Origin: Streptomyces nigra
GTDB taxonomy: Bacteria; Actinomycetota; Actinomycetes; Streptomycetales; Streptomycetaceae
Assembly: GCF_003074055.1 (NCBI RefSeq)
Contig: NZ_CP029043.1
Coordinates: 7,184,501-7,248,500 of the forward strand
Length of the DNA stretch: 64,000 nt
Reading direction: 5' to 3'
In this document: positions 10,039 to 19,323 of the stretch, in pieces
Numbering within the stretch: position 1 is the first letter of the stretch
How the letters are laid out: each line of letters begins with the position of its first letter
Translations under genes and position numbers: made by a program
Notes under the pieces: generated by a model
The model's database searches: none
Told to the model about the DNA's origin: nothing
The model's input: the letters and a program-made list of their open reading frames with translations, nothing else

Positions 10039-11463
10039 TCAGCCGACCGGCGGCATGTCGGTGGGCTCGGAGTCCAGTCCGGGGCGCCGGGCCGACCAGG
10101 CGCCCCGGGTGAAGTCCGGGACCACGACGGGCCGTCCACCCCGCGCCAGGGACGCGGCGCTCAGCGGGACCGCCGAGCACCAGGTGGCCGAGTCGTAGAC
10201 GTCGAAGTCGGGCACCAGCCCGGCCCGCATCGACTGGACGATCCGCCACTGCAGGACGTAGTCCATGCCGCCGTGCCCGCCGTTGTTCGCGGCGTCGTCC
10301 CCGACCTTCCGCCACAGCCAGTGGTCGTACTCCTTGCGGTAGTCGGCGAAGTCCCGCCAGCTGTGCCCGGCGTGGTCCGGCTCCAGATAGACACGCGCAC
10401 CGGTCGGCGACGGCCCGGCGTAGTCCTCGACGATGCCGCGGCTGCCGGCCAGCGTGTTGATCCTGCTGTACGGGCGGGGTGAACTCACCTCGTGCTCGGC
10501 GCGCAGCACCCTGCCCCGGTGCGTGTCGATGAGGCAGGTGATCAGGTCGCCGTTGATGTACGTCTCCTTCCATGACGGGTGGTCGCGTGGCATGAAGCGC
10601 GCCCGGTAGTCGGCCAGCCCCTTCGGGGCGGTCGCCGTGGCGCGCAGTGTGGTCATCCGGTCGCCGCGGTTGATGTCCATGGCTGCCGCTATCGGGGCCA
10701 GCCCGTGCATCGGGTACAGCGACGCCGTGCTGCGGGTGTGCCACAGCCGCCGCCAGGAGTCCGTGTAGTACGTGTCGGAGAACAGCAGTTCCCGCAGGTC
10801 GTGGCAGTAGCCCCCGTGCCCGTTCGTGATCTCACCGAACAGGCCGTCGTGCGCCATCCGCAGCATGGCCAGCTCGTTGCGGCCGTAGCTGCAGTTCTCC
10901 GACAGCAGCAGATGTCTCCGGGTGCGTTCGGAGGTGTCGACGAGGTCCCAGAGCTCGTCGAGCTCGGTCGCGACGGGCAGTTCCACGACGGCGTGCCGGC
11001 CGCTCAGCAGCGCCGCCCGGCCGTGCTCGTGGTGGAACTCCCACGGCGTGGCGACGTACACCAGGTCGATGTCGTCGCGTCGCAGCATCTTCGTGTACGC
11101 GTCCGCCGAGCCGCCGTAGGCGGCGGGCCGGGGCTCGCCCTTGGCCTCCAGCCGGTCGGCGGCGGCGCGGGCCCGGTCGGCGCGGATGTCGCAGACGGCG
11201 GTCACGGTGCAGCCGGGGACGGCCGCCCAGCCGGTGATCATGCCGCCGCCGCGGTTGCCCAGGCCGATGACGGCGACGCGCACGGTCCGGTGCGGCTCGA
11301 AGGGCACGCCGATCATCGACTTCTGCCCGGGGCGGCGGCGGGGTTCGCGGCCGGCCGAGGCCGCCGCGCCCGGGGCCGCGGCGGTGACACCGGCGGTGAG
11401 GGCCCCGGTGGCGACGGCTCCGCCGAGGAGCAGCCGGCGGGAGACAGCGGGTGCTTCGGACAT
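10039..11463 (-). CDS. Tat-exported Gfo/Idh/MocA-fold glycosidase (GH109-like)
   Basis: A 474-residue protein beginning with a twin-arginine leader (SRRLLLGGAVATGAL, cleavage after about residue 38). A Rossmann domain follows with the NAD-binding turn VAVIGLGNRGGGM near residues 60-72 and VYVATPWEFHHEHG. The C-terminal part holds the features I associate with GH109 alpha-N-acetylgalactosaminidases: YPMHGLAPIA, NINRGDRM-like and GGHGGMDY. Those enzymes use bound NAD in a redox-assisted hydrolysis. Export by Tat fits folding with the cofactor in the cytosol. The substrate here could differ within the family. It is convergent with the methyltransferase gene, separated by the miniature element. 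Confidence 0.82.
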   Translation of the reverse strand: MSEAPAVSRRLLLGGAVATGALTAGVTAAAPGAAASAGREPRRRPGQKSMIGVPFEPHRTVRVAVIGLGNRGGGMITGWAAVPGCTVTAVCDIRADRARAAADRLEAKGEPRPAAYGGSADAYTKMLRRDDIDLVYVATPWEFHHEHGRAALLSGRHAVVELPVATELDELWDLVDTSERTRRHLLLSENCSYGRNELAMLRMAHDGLFGEITNGHGGYCHDLRELLFSDTYYTDSWRRLWHTRSTASLYPMHGLAPIAAAMDINRGDRMTTLRATATAPKGLADYRARFMPRDHPSWKETYINGDLITCLIDTHRGRVLRAEHEVSSPRPYSRINTLAGSRGIVEDYAGPSPTGARVYLEPDHAGHSWRDFADYRKEYDHWLWRKVGDDAANNGGHGGMDYVLQWRIVQSMRAGLVPDFDVYDSATWCSAVPLSAASLARGGRPVVVPDFTRGAWSARRPGLDSEPTDMPPVG

Positions 11464-11693
11464 GACGGCAACACTCCTCAGGGGTGGCGTGCATCAGTGC
11501 CGGGACACGGTCGTTCTGTCGCGGCATGACTCTGGAGGCTGCGACCCGCGCATGTCAATACGTGCTCGATAAACAGCGGTTACGAGCAGGAACGAGCATG
11601 GATGCCAGGCGATCTTGGCTGATATACGCTGCTGCCCTTCGAACAGTTCAGCGAATCCGTGCGTCGGATTCGTCTGGCCCGGGGGGCTTGCCC
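11464..11693. promoter_or_regulatory. Divergent promoter region with TGCTCG/CGAGCA inverted motif
   Basis: The 230 bp between two divergent genes for exported proteins is less GC-rich than its surroundings. TGCTCG at 11563-11568 and CGAGCA at 11583-11588 extend to TAA/TTA, giving 9-bp inverted arms interrupted by one bulged base; a further CGAGCA lies at 11593-11598. This is a plausible operator controlling one or both genes. The regulator is unknown. Confidence 0.45.
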
Positions 11694-13835
11694 ATGACGA
11701 CACAAGGACGCGCGGTGCTCGGCCTCGCGCTGACACCCGTTCTCACCCTGGCGGCCGTGACACCGGCCACCGCACAGCCGCCGGCGGCCACGGCCGGCGC
11801 CACCGCCACCGCCGACCAGCGCGCACCCGGCCCCTGGGCCACCCGGACCCAACTCGCCCCGAGCCCCACCCCGGGCTCCGCCTCCGGCGGCCTCAACGCC
11901 CTCGTGGCGGCCGGGAACGGCACCCTGGTCGCACTCACCGGCGACGCGCTCTCCCGGTCCACCCGGATCCGGCCCGCCGGCGGCCCCCGCTGGCTCGCAC
12001 CGCAGACCTGGCCTGACGCCGGCCCCTACAACACCGAACTGGTCGCGCTCGGCGACGGCTCGGTACGCCTCGTCTGGCGGGCCCGCCGCGCCGACGACCA
12101 CGGCACCCACTGGCTGCGGATGGCGACCCTCGCCCCCGGGGCGACCGCGTTCTCCGCACCCGAGTACATCGCCCCGGTCCCCGAGAAGGGGTACCACCAC
12201 CTCGCCGCCGCGCCCGACGGCCGCCTCGTCGCCGTATGGACGGACTCCGGCGTGGTGAAGGCCGCCGAGAAGCCCGGCCCGCAGGCCGCGTGGACCGCAC
12301 CCGCCGGCCTCAACACACAGCCGCCGTCCGGCAGTCGGGACATCGCCGCCCTGGACCTCGCGGTCGACAGGAACGGCACCGCCCTGCTGGTGTGGCAGTG
12401 GCAGCGGACCAAGGCCGTCGTCGCCCTGGAGAAGTCCGGGAGCGCGACCGCCTGGAAGACGGTCACCGGCCTCCCCGTCCCCGCCGCCGACCTGGCACGT
12501 CCCAAGGCGTTCGCACGCCCAAAGGGCGGCTTCGACGACTTCTACGACGACCGGGAGCATCTCGCGTACACCCGGCGCACCGCCGGATCGACGGCATGGA
12601 GCGCCCCGCGCACCGCGGCCGCCACCGGCAGCACCAGCGGGATGACGGCACCCGTCCAGCTGCCGAACGGCGACCTCTTCGTCGCGGGCGCCCCCGGCTA
12701 CGGCACCGGCCCCTGGTACGCGCTGCGTTCGGCGGCCACCGGCACCTGGCAGCCCTTCACCCAGGCCTTCTCCACCCACAAGAAGGTCCGCTCGGTGTCC
12801 GCCGCCGCCACCTCGGGCGGCACCGTCACGGTCACCTGGCGGGAGGGCTGCTCCGGCGCCGAGTACGCGATGGCGGCCGTCTTCAAGGGCGGCACCTGGT
12901 CCGCCGCGCACCGGCTCAGCGCGACCGGCGGCCGGTTCGCGGGCGCCCCGCAGCTCGCCGCCGACGCCCAGGGCCGCCCGGTCGCCGTATGGGACGAGTA
13001 CCAGCCGTCCACCACCGGCGCCACCGTCCTCGACGGAGTCCACCAGACCACCACAGCCGCCCGCGCCCTGCCCGCGTGGCGCGACCACACGGACGACGGC
13101 AAGGCCGACCTGTTCGGCCGGAGCAGCGCCGGGGTCAAGGTCTACGCCGGGGACGCGACCAGGCTCACGGCCCAGAAACGGAGCAGCAGTTGGCCGTCCG
13201 GCACGCTCGTGCTGCCCTACGGCGACCTCGACGGCGACGGCTGCGACGACGTGTTCACCCGCGGCCCCCAGGGCGAGGCCCGGATCCACGTCACGATCTG
13301 CAGCGGACAGCCCGACCAGCAGACGTACAGCCTCAAGGTCTCCTCGGACTGGAGCGCTTACGACACCGTCGTGTCACCTGGCGACCTGACCGGCGACGGC
13401 CGCCCCGACCTGCTGACCCGCTCCGCCGCCGGCGGGAAGCTCTACCTCTACGCGAACAACGGTGCGGGCGGCTTCGAGGCCCGCACGGTCGCCGGTTCGG
13501 GCTACGGCACGTACAAGCGGCTCATCGCCGCCGGGGACCTCGACCGCGACGGACGGAACGACCTGCTGGCGATCGACAGGTCCAACGAGCTCTGGCGCTT
13601 CGAGGGGACCGGCCGCGGCACCTTCACGCCACGGGCGCTGGTCTTCAAGGACTGGGGCACGTCCTACAAGGACGTCGTCGGCGGCCTCGACCTGTCCGGG
13701 GAGGGCAGGGCCGACCTGATCTCGCTCGACAAGCAGGGCCGCGCCTGGCTCAACAAGGGCGACGGACGCGGCGGCTTCGCCAACCGCACCCAGGCCGGCA
13801 AGAGCACCGACTGGTCGGGCATCCGCATCTCCTGA
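11694..13835 (+). CDS. Secreted FG-GAP/VCBS repeat protein
   Basis: A 713-residue exported protein. The Sec signal peptide covers residues about 1-31 (VLGLALTPVLTLAAVTPATA, cut at AQP). The central 420 residues look like a beta-propeller of repeated strands (VVWTDSGVV, AVWDEYQ). The C-terminal 250 residues carry at least four FG-GAP/VCBS units with calcium-type loops such as DLDGDGCDD, DLTGDGRPD and DLDRDGRND. Such proteins are common, abundant Streptomyces exoproteins whose ligands are mostly unknown. The ATG at 11694 is preceded by a G-rich site and gives a proper signal peptide; upstream codons do not. It may share regulation with the divergent GH109-like gene. Confidence 0.85.
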   Translation: MTTQGRAVLGLALTPVLTLAAVTPATAQPPAATAGATATADQRAPGPWATRTQLAPSPTPGSASGGLNALVAAGNGTLVALTGDALSRSTRIRPAGGPRWLAPQTWPDAGPYNTELVALGDGSVRLVWRARRADDHGTHWLRMATLAPGATAFSAPEYIAPVPEKGYHHLAAAPDGRLVAVWTDSGVVKAAEKPGPQAAWTAPAGLNTQPPSGSRDIAALDLAVDRNGTALLVWQWQRTKAVVALEKSGSATAWKTVTGLPVPAADLARPKAFARPKGGFDDFYDDREHLAYTRRTAGSTAWSAPRTAAATGSTSGMTAPVQLPNGDLFVAGAPGYGTGPWYALRSAATGTWQPFTQAFSTHKKVRSVSAAATSGGTVTVTWREGCSGAEYAMAAVFKGGTWSAAHRLSATGGRFAGAPQLAADAQGRPVAVWDEYQPSTTGATVLDGVHQTTTAARALPAWRDHTDDGKADLFGRSSAGVKVYAGDATRLTAQKRSSSWPSGTLVLPYGDLDGDGCDDVFTRGPQGEARIHVTICSGQPDQQTYSLKVSSDWSAYDTVVSPGDLTGDGRPDLLTRSAAGGKLYLYANNGAGGFEARTVAGSGYGTYKRLIAAGDLDRDGRNDLLAIDRSNELWRFEGTGRGTFTPRALVFKDWGTSYKDVVGGLDLSGEGRADLISLDKQGRAWLNKGDGRGGFANRTQAGKSTDWSGIRIS

Positions 13836-13846
13836 CGGGACGTCAT

Positions 13847-13884
13847 CGGTTCCGGTGGGCGGCACACACCGCCCACCCGAACCG
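13847..13884. terminator. Strong hairpin between convergent genes
   Basis: GGTGGGCGG (13854-13862) pairs with CCGCCCACC (13869-13877) around a CACACA loop. The stem extends outward by CGGTTC/GAACCG with one mismatch. It lies 11 bp after one stop codon and 14 bp before the other, as expected for a bidirectional terminator. Confidence 0.8.
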
Positions 13885-13898
13885 CAGGACGAGGGTTC

Positions 13899-14771
13899 TC
13901 AGCCGATCCGTGTCCCCGCGCCGCTCACCCGGACCCGCCGATCACCGGCGCGCAGTGTCACCGTCAACTCGCCCGGACGGCCCAGGTCCTCGCCCTGCAG
14001 CAGCGTCAGCACGGCGTCCTCCGGGACCAGGCCCAGCTCCCGGGCGTAGGCGCCGAACGCGGCCGCGGCGGCACCGGTCGCCGGGTCCTCCACGACCCCG
14101 CCGACCGGGAACGGGTCCCGCACATGGAAGACGGTCGCGGACTCACGCCACACCAACTGGACGGTGGTCAGGTCCAGTCGGAGCATCAGGGCCTCCAGAC
14201 GCGCGAAGTCGTACGCGAGATCCGCGAGCCGCTCGCGGGTCGCCGCCGCCAGGACGAGATGACGGGCCCCGGCGAACGCGATCCGGGGCGGGAATGCGGG
14301 GTCGAGATCACCGGCCGGCCAGCCGAGCGCGGCCAGCGCCTCCCCGAGATCGCCGTCCGCGATCTGCTCCAGGCGCGGCTCCACACTGGTGAGAGTCGCC
14401 CGGACCGTCCCGCCGTCCTCCGTCACCTCCACCGGCACCACACCGGCGGGCGTCGTGAACACCAGCTCGCCGGGCCCGATCCGCTCGGACAGCGCGATCG
14501 CCGCCGCGACCGTCGCATGCCCGCAGAACGGCACCTCCGCCTTGGGGCTGAAGTAGCGGATGGTGTACGCCCGCCCGTCCGGACCCCCGCCGTCCGCGGG
14601 AGGAGCCGTGAGGAACGCGGACTCCGAGTAGCCGAGGTCCGCGGCGATCGCCAGCATGTCCCCTTCGTCGAGACCTGTCGCGTCCAGGACCACCCCCGCG
14701 GGATTGCCTCCCTCCGGCGTGCTGGAGAAGGCGGTGTACCGGAGCACCTCGGGCTTCGCGTTCGTCGTCAT
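13899..14771 (-). CDS. PhzF family isomerase-like protein
   Basis: A 290-residue protein of the PhzF/diaminopimelate epimerase fold, made of two similar hotdog-like halves. Recognisable segments are GNPAGVVLDA near residues 23-32, GYSESAFLT with the conserved glutamate at about 50, FCGHATVAAAIAL and, in the second half, VEDPATGAAAAAFGAYA. PhzF itself isomerises a phenazine precursor, but most homologues lie outside phenazine clusters and their substrates are unknown; nothing here suggests phenazine synthesis. It diverges from a VOC-family gene across about 60 bp. Confidence 0.88.
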   Translation of the reverse strand: MTTNAKPEVLRYTAFSSTPEGGNPAGVVLDATGLDEGDMLAIAADLGYSESAFLTAPPADGGGPDGRAYTIRYFSPKAEVPFCGHATVAAAIALSERIGPGELVFTTPAGVVPVEVTEDGGTVRATLTSVEPRLEQIADGDLGEALAALGWPAGDLDPAFPPRIAFAGARHLVLAAATRERLADLAYDFARLEALMLRLDLTTVQLVWRESATVFHVRDPFPVGGVVEDPATGAAAAAFGAYARELGLVPEDAVLTLLQGEDLGRPGELTVTLRAGDRRVRVSGAGTRIG

Positions 14772-14831
14772 GCTCGGGCAACCTACCCGCTCCCAAGGTC
14801 ATTCCCGCAGGCCCTTGTTAGGGTGCGTGCC

Positions 14832-15260
14832 GTGGCAGAGATCAGGAAGGTCCAGATCACGTTCGACTGCGCCGATCCGGAGCGCCTCGCCCGCTTCTGG
14901 TGCGAGGTCCTCGGGTACGTCGTACCGCCGCCCCCGAGCGGCTTCGCGACCTGGGACGCGTACTGGGACGACCGGCCGGAGGAGAGGCGCGGCGCGTGGT
15001 TCGCCTGCCAGGACCCCTCCGGCGAGGGGCCGCGGCTGTTCTTCCAGCGCGTCCCCGAGGGCAAGGTCGTCAAGAACCGCGTGCACCTCGACGTACGGGT
15101 CGGCACCGGGCTCGTGGGCGAGGAACGCCTCGCCGCGCTCGAGGCCGAGTGCGCGCGCCTCCTCCCGCTGGGCGCGGTCCGCGAGCGGCTGCTGTACGAC
15201 GGCCACGACGCGTGCATCGTGATGCGGGACATCGAGGGCAACGAGTTCTGCCTCGACTGA
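14832..15260 (+). CDS. VOC superfamily (glyoxalase-like) protein
   Basis: A 142-residue single-chain protein with the two beta-alpha-beta-beta-beta units of the vicinal oxygen chelate fold: QITFDCADPERLARFWCEVLGY at the start and the second-half strands VHLDVRV and CIVMRDIEGNEFCLD. It matches the Glyoxalase_6 style common in actinobacteria; the activity is not predictable. The GTG at 14832 is preferred (TAGGG upstream and the family's usual N-terminus); a GTG at 14823 is possible. Its upstream region is shared with the divergent phzF-like gene. Confidence 0.82.
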   Translation: MAEIRKVQITFDCADPERLARFWCEVLGYVVPPPPSGFATWDAYWDDRPEERRGAWFACQDPSGEGPRLFFQRVPEGKVVKNRVHLDVRVGTGLVGEERLAALEAECARLLPLGAVRERLLYDGHDACIVMRDIEGNEFCLD

Positions 15261-15281
15261 GCGGGCGGCCCGCCCCCGGCC

Positions 15282-16493
15282 TCAGAGGAAGCGCCGGATG
15301 GGGGTGACCGCTGCTTCCTTCACACGCTGCGCCGCCGCCCGCCGCCGCCACCGGCGCAGATCGATCTCCACGCTCTTCTCGAGGTCGGCCTCGAAGTCCC
15401 GGTCCAGCTCGGCCGTGAACTCCTCGTCCAGCACGGCGAGCATGACCTCCTCGTCGTGGTCCATGGACCGCCGGTTGAAGTTGGTGGAGCCGATGAGGGC
15501 GGCCACCGAGTCCACGGTGATGATCTTGGCGTGCATCATCGTCGGCTGGTACTGCCGGATGTGGACGCCCGCCTCCAGCAGCCGCGTGTAGTGCTGCTGG
15601 CCGGCCAGCTGACAGGCCCGCTGGTCGGTGTGCGGACCGGGCAGCAGTATCTCGACCCGTACCCCGCGCCGCGCGGTGGCGCACAGCAGGTCGACGAAGT
15701 ACGCGTCGGGCGCGAAGTAGGCGGTGACCAGGCGGAAGCGCTCCACCGCCGAGGCCAGCATGACCCTGATGAGCGTCTGCATGTCCTGCCATCCGATGCT
15801 GGCGGACCCGCGCACCACCTGTACGACCGACGACCCCTCCTGCCGGTGCTCGGTGAAACGGTCACGCTCGTCGAACAGCTCCTCGTGGCACTCCGCCCAG
15901 TTCTGCGCGAACGCGGCGGCGATCCCGTCCACGGCCGGACCGCGCACCCGCACATGCGTGTCCCGCCACTCCGACGGATTGCGCGCGTCGCCGCACCACT
16001 CCTCGGCGATCCCCACACCCCCGGTGAACGCGGTGCGCTCGTCGACGATCAGGGCCTTGCGGTGACAGCGGTGGTTCTGCTTGAACGGGGACAACCACAC
16101 GGGCTTGCGGAACCACGCGATCTCCACCCCGGCCGAGGCCATGAGCTCCAGCAGCCGCCCCTCGATCTCCTTCGCGCCGAAACCGTCCAGCAGCAGCCGC
16201 ACACGGACGCCCTCACGCGCGCGGTCGGCGAGTGCGGCGGCGAAGTCGTGGGCGATCTGACCGCGCCAGTAGACGAAGGTCATCATGTCGATGGTGTGCT
16301 CGGCATCGCGGATCGCACCGAGCATCGCGGGGAAGATCTCGTCGCCGTTGCGCAGCGCAACGAGCTCGTTGCCCTCCGTCGCCGCCACCCCGATGAGCCG
16401 CTCCAGACGGCGGCGCAGCCGCTGCTTGCGCTCCGCCGTCGACGCAGGTCTGTCCTGGTCAGGAGTCGGTGCCGGTATGCCGTCGAGTATCAC
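15282..16493 (-). CDS. Phospholipase D-family protein (cardiolipin synthase-like)
   Basis: 403 residues with two HKD catalytic motifs: HRKALIVDERTAFTGG near residue 140 and HAKIITVDSVAALIGSTNFNRRS near 320. This is the arrangement of ClsB-type cardiolipin synthases, which condense phospholipids. No membrane segment precedes the first HKD, unlike ClsA, so it would be membrane-peripheral. Other PLD activities cannot be excluded. The C-terminus is Arg-rich (RRWRRRAAAQR), suitable for lipid head-group contact. The gene lies downstream of the DUF4190 gene on the same strand, separated from it by a hairpin. Confidence 0.85.
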   Translation of the reverse strand: MILDGIPAPTPDQDRPASTAERKQRLRRRLERLIGVAATEGNELVALRNGDEIFPAMLGAIRDAEHTIDMMTFVYWRGQIAHDFAAALADRAREGVRVRLLLDGFGAKEIEGRLLELMASAGVEIAWFRKPVWLSPFKQNHRCHRKALIVDERTAFTGGVGIAEEWCGDARNPSEWRDTHVRVRGPAVDGIAAAFAQNWAECHEELFDERDRFTEHRQEGSSVVQVVRGSASIGWQDMQTLIRVMLASAVERFRLVTAYFAPDAYFVDLLCATARRGVRVEILLPGPHTDQRACQLAGQQHYTRLLEAGVHIRQYQPTMMHAKIITVDSVAALIGSTNFNRRSMDHDEEVMLAVLDEEFTAELDRDFEADLEKSVEIDLRRWRRRAAAQRVKEAAVTPIRRFL

Positions 16494-16532
16494 GTCGGGT
16501 CTCCCACAGGGCCTTCAAAGACATGTGCTTCA

Positions 16533-16554
16533 GGGGGCCGCATGAGCGGCCCCC
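16533..16554 (-). terminator. 9-bp perfect hairpin after the DUF4190 gene
   Basis: GGGGGCCGC (16533-16541) pairs exactly with GCGGCCCCC (16546-16554) around ATGA. It lies downstream of the DUF4190 gene and 39 bp before the phospholipase D-family start codon, so it probably separates the two transcripts. Confidence 0.7.
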
Positions 16555-16618
16555 CAAGCGGATGCCCCGTCGGCGCGCCCTCACGCCCCTCGGTGGCGCG
16601 GGAAGCAGTGGTGGGCGG

Positions 16619-16903
16619 TCAGCCGCCCATGTACCAGCTGAAGCCGCCGTTGCTCGCCGCGAGCGTGACGAACAGGATCCACAGGAGCACGTCGACCACG
16701 CCGAGGACGATGCCGGCCGTCGCCATGCCCGCGCCGTTCTTCGCGCCCGCCTGACGCCGGGCGACGACACCGAAGACGACGGCCAGCGGGCCGAGGATGA
16801 TGTTCAGGACGAACAGGCCCACGACGCCGCAGCACAGACTCGCGATCGCCAGGCCGTTCGTACGCGACCCCGAAGCGGCGGAGGAACCACCGTAACTCGC
16901 CAT
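16619..16903 (-). CDS. DUF4190 small membrane protein
   Basis: A 94-residue protein with a flexible Ser/Gly N-terminus followed by two hydrophobic helices: LAIASLCCGVVGLFVLNIIL at about 18-37 and TAGIVLGVVDVLLWILFVTL at about 62-81. A basic linker (ARRQAGAKNG) lies between them. This is the DUF4190 pattern, frequent in Streptomyces and often fused to stalks or kinase domains. The function is unknown. It is transcribed toward the phospholipase D-family gene. Confidence 0.8.
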   Translation of the reverse strand: MASYGGSSAASGSRTNGLAIASLCCGVVGLFVLNIILGPLAVVFGVVARRQAGAKNGAGMATAGIVLGVVDVLLWILFVTLAASNGGFSWYMGG

Positions 16904-17148
16904 TGCACACTCCCTGTTGCCGGTCGCGCGGACCGAACGACCCGCGCTCTCCTCACTGTTGGCTGCACCCCGAATGCCCCTTTACGGCGTTCTTATGTCA
17001 GCGCAGCCGGGAACCGGCGAGCCGGGGGAGCGGAGACGAGCCGCGAACCCGTGCGCTTTCCACGGCTCCGGCGGGGCAACGGTCGGGCCGCCTCAACAGT
17101 CGTACGCAGTGCCGAACGCGGCAGTGGGAACGCCCCCTTGGAGGAACG

Positions 17149-17913
17149 ATGAGTCGTCGCGGTGTCGTCGTGGGAACCGCCGTGGTGCTGCTCGCGGGAG
17201 CCGGCGCGTCGGCCGGCGCCGCCGGCGCGGACCGGGCCGCCGGACAGGTGGTCGGCCAGGCCGTCGTCAACCAGGGACGTGACGTCGTCGTGGGTACGAC
17301 ACAGGACGTGACCTTCCCCGTCACGGTCACCGGCTCGGGGAACCCGGCCCTGACGTTCGTCGACGTCGACCTGAAGGGACCGAACGGCGGCTTCTACACC
17401 ACCGACGCCTTCTGCGAGAGCGCCACGGCCTGCACGACCACGTTCACCGTCAACGCGCACCTGCGGCCGGGCGGCGACGACCCGGTCGACCTCACCAACG
17501 CGCAGGCCGGCACCTGGTCCGTCGACGCGCTGGCCGACACCGCGGACGGCACGTCCGTCTTCGCCCGGGACCTCGGGTCGTTCTCGCTCAAGCGGGCCGC
17601 CCGGCTCACGGTGAACGCCTCACCCGAGCCGGCCGTCAGGGGCTCCCGGTTCGTCGTCACCGGCCGGCTCGAACGGGCCGACTGGGACACCTACCGGTAC
17701 CGGGGGTACGCGGGCCAGACCGTGAAGCTGCAGTTCCGCCCCAAGAACTCCAGCACCTACGCCACCGTCGCGACCGCCAGGACCAGCAGCACCGGCACCC
17801 TGCACATCATGGCCAGAGCGACCGAGGACGGCTACTGGCGCTGGAACTTCGCCGGCACCGCCACCACGGGCGCGGCGAAGGCCACCGGCGACCATGTGGA
17901 CGTACGCCCCTGA
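17149..17913 (+). CDS. Secreted beta-sandwich protein of unknown function
   Basis: A 254-residue protein with a Sec signal peptide (residues about 1-26, AVVLLAGAGASAGAAGA). The mature part reads as two immunoglobulin-like modules: residues about 35-145 (DVTFPVTVTGSG, with the cysteine pair CESATAC) and about 150-254 (RLTVNASPEPAVRGSRFVV, TVKLQFRPKNSSTYATV). The second resembles the Ig-like stalks repeated in Streptomyces exoproteins. GGAGGA immediately before ATG 17149 fixes the start. No catalytic motif is seen. It resembles proteins I recall as DUF5707, but I would not rely on that name. Confidence 0.75.
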   Translation: MSRRGVVVGTAVVLLAGAGASAGAAGADRAAGQVVGQAVVNQGRDVVVGTTQDVTFPVTVTGSGNPALTFVDVDLKGPNGGFYTTDAFCESATACTTTFTVNAHLRPGGDDPVDLTNAQAGTWSVDALADTADGTSVFARDLGSFSLKRAARLTVNASPEPAVRGSRFVVTGRLERADWDTYRYRGYAGQTVKLQFRPKNSSTYATVATARTSSTGTLHIMARATEDGYWRWNFAGTATTGAAKATGDHVDVRP

Positions 17914-17923
17914 GGGCCGTGCA

Positions 17924-18748
17924 TCAGTCCTGGCCCCTGACGACGGCCACCGGGCAGTGCGCGTGGTGCAGCACCGCCTGGCTGACCGAGCCGAGCAACA
18001 GTCCGGCGAAACCGCCGCGTCCCCGGGCGCCCACGACCATGAGCTGGGCGTTCCGGCTGGACTCGATCAGCGTCTCGCGGGGTTCGCCGCTCAGTACCTG
18101 CTGCCGGACCACCACGTCCGGGTACCGCTCGGCGAACCCGGCGACCGAGAGCGCCAGCAGCCGTTCCGCCGCCTCCACCCCCGTACCGGCCGGTGCGTAG
18201 TCCGGCTGCCACGCGTGCACGGCCAGCAGCTCGGCCCCGCGCAGCGCCGCCTCCGCGAAGGCGAACTCCACGGCCCGCTCACCTCGCGGGGACCCGTCGG
18301 CGGCGACCACGACCGGCCCGTCGCCGCCCTGCTCGCCGCGGACCACCAGCACCGGGCACAGGGCATGCGCCGCGAGCGACACGGCCGTCGAACCCAGCAG
18401 CATCCCGACGAAGCCGCCGACGCCCCGGGCCCCGACGACCAGCAGGTCGGCGGCCCGTGACTCGGCGGTCAGCACCTCCACGGCACCGCCCGTCACCACC
18501 TCATGGGTGACCTCGATGTCGGGGGCGGCCTCGTGCGCGTGGTCCGCCGCCTCGTTCATCAGCTCTTCCAGCGGGCCCGGATCCGGCGGTGCGTACATGG
18601 GCCGGGTCGGCGGGCCGAAGGCATGCACCACGCGCAGCCCGGCACCGCGCCGCCGGGCCTCGAGCGCGGCCGCCTCCACCGCCGCCCTGCAGGACGACGA
18701 GCCGTCCACACCGGCGACCACGAGCTTTCCCACCGGACCTCCAGCCAT
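17924..18748 (-). CDS. Tandem-domain universal stress protein
   Basis: A 274-residue protein with two UspA domains, a frequent actinobacterial arrangement. Both halves keep the ATP-binding signature: VVGARGVGGFVGMLLGSTA near residues 113-131 and VVGARGRGGFAGLLLGSVS near 245-263. The first domain starts KLVVAGVDGSSSCRAAVEAA. Tandem Usp proteins of this type are often part of redox or hypoxia responses, but no DosR-like element was identified here. The ATG at 18748 gives the canonical N-terminus; an in-frame ATG at 18808 is possible. Confidence 0.9.
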   Translation of the reverse strand: MAGGPVGKLVVAGVDGSSSCRAAVEAAALEARRRGAGLRVVHAFGPPTRPMYAPPDPGPLEELMNEAADHAHEAAPDIEVTHEVVTGGAVEVLTAESRAADLLVVGARGVGGFVGMLLGSTAVSLAAHALCPVLVVRGEQGGDGPVVVAADGSPRGERAVEFAFAEAALRGAELLAVHAWQPDYAPAGTGVEAAERLLALSVAGFAERYPDVVVRQQVLSGEPRETLIESSRNAQLMVVGARGRGGFAGLLLGSVSQAVLHHAHCPVAVVRGQD

Positions 18749-18834
18749 CACCGGGCCCCCGAACGACACGCCTGTCCAAGGATCACTCCGGCGGGGCGGC
18801 CCTGCCACCCGGCCGGCGCGGACGGCTCACCCCG

Positions 18835-19158
18835 TCACGATCCGTCGGGGGCCGGGCAGGGCATCGCCGGAGGGCAGAACCAGGCGGCCGCCGTGTCGAT
18901 CAGCTCCCGCTCGGCGCAGTCCTGGCTGTCGGGACCGTAGGCGACCAGCGCGTAGCGGTTGTGGTCGGCGGCACGGAAACGGCGGTCGATGACATGCCGG
19001 ACCGTCCCGGAGCCCGACTCGCCGGCGATCTCGCCGGCCCGGTACTCGTGTTCCGCCGCCGCGTCGGAGGCCCCCTCGAGAGGGCCCGGCTCGATCCGTT
19101 CCCACCCGTCCAGCTCGGCCGCCTCCTTCCAGCCGAAGGCCCGGACGCCGAAGCACAT
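18835..19158 (-). CDS. Hypothetical protein, 107 residues
   Basis: A soluble protein with three cysteines in its last half (DCAERE, WFCPPAMPCPAP). It has a recognisable pattern, FGWKEAAELDGWERIEPGPL then HVIDRRFRAADHNRYALVAYG, that looks like a compact alpha/beta fold. I know no family name for it. GGTAGGTCGGG precedes the ATG. It is followed on the same strand by the tandem Usp gene, 86 bp away, and could be co-transcribed with it. Confidence 0.65.
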   Translation of the reverse strand: MCFGVRAFGWKEAAELDGWERIEPGPLEGASDAAAEHEYRAGEIAGESGSGTVRHVIDRRFRAADHNRYALVAYGPDSQDCAERELIDTAAAWFCPPAMPCPAPDGS

Positions 19159-19323
19159 CCCGACCTACCATGCCGCTGCGCTGCACCGCGCGCCGCCGGC
19201 GCGGGAGATCCAGGTCCGAGTCCGTCTGGAGGCCGTGCTCGCGCCGCCCGTCATGAGGGGGCCGGGCGGGACCGGTCAGGAATCGAGAAGCGCGGCGCGC
19301 CGGACCCTTCTAGCGTCTTCCTC

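Noticed and set aside
13899..14771. phzF-like gene taken as evidence of a phenazine cluster
   Set aside because: No other phenazine genes are nearby, and most PhzF homologues are unrelated to phenazines.
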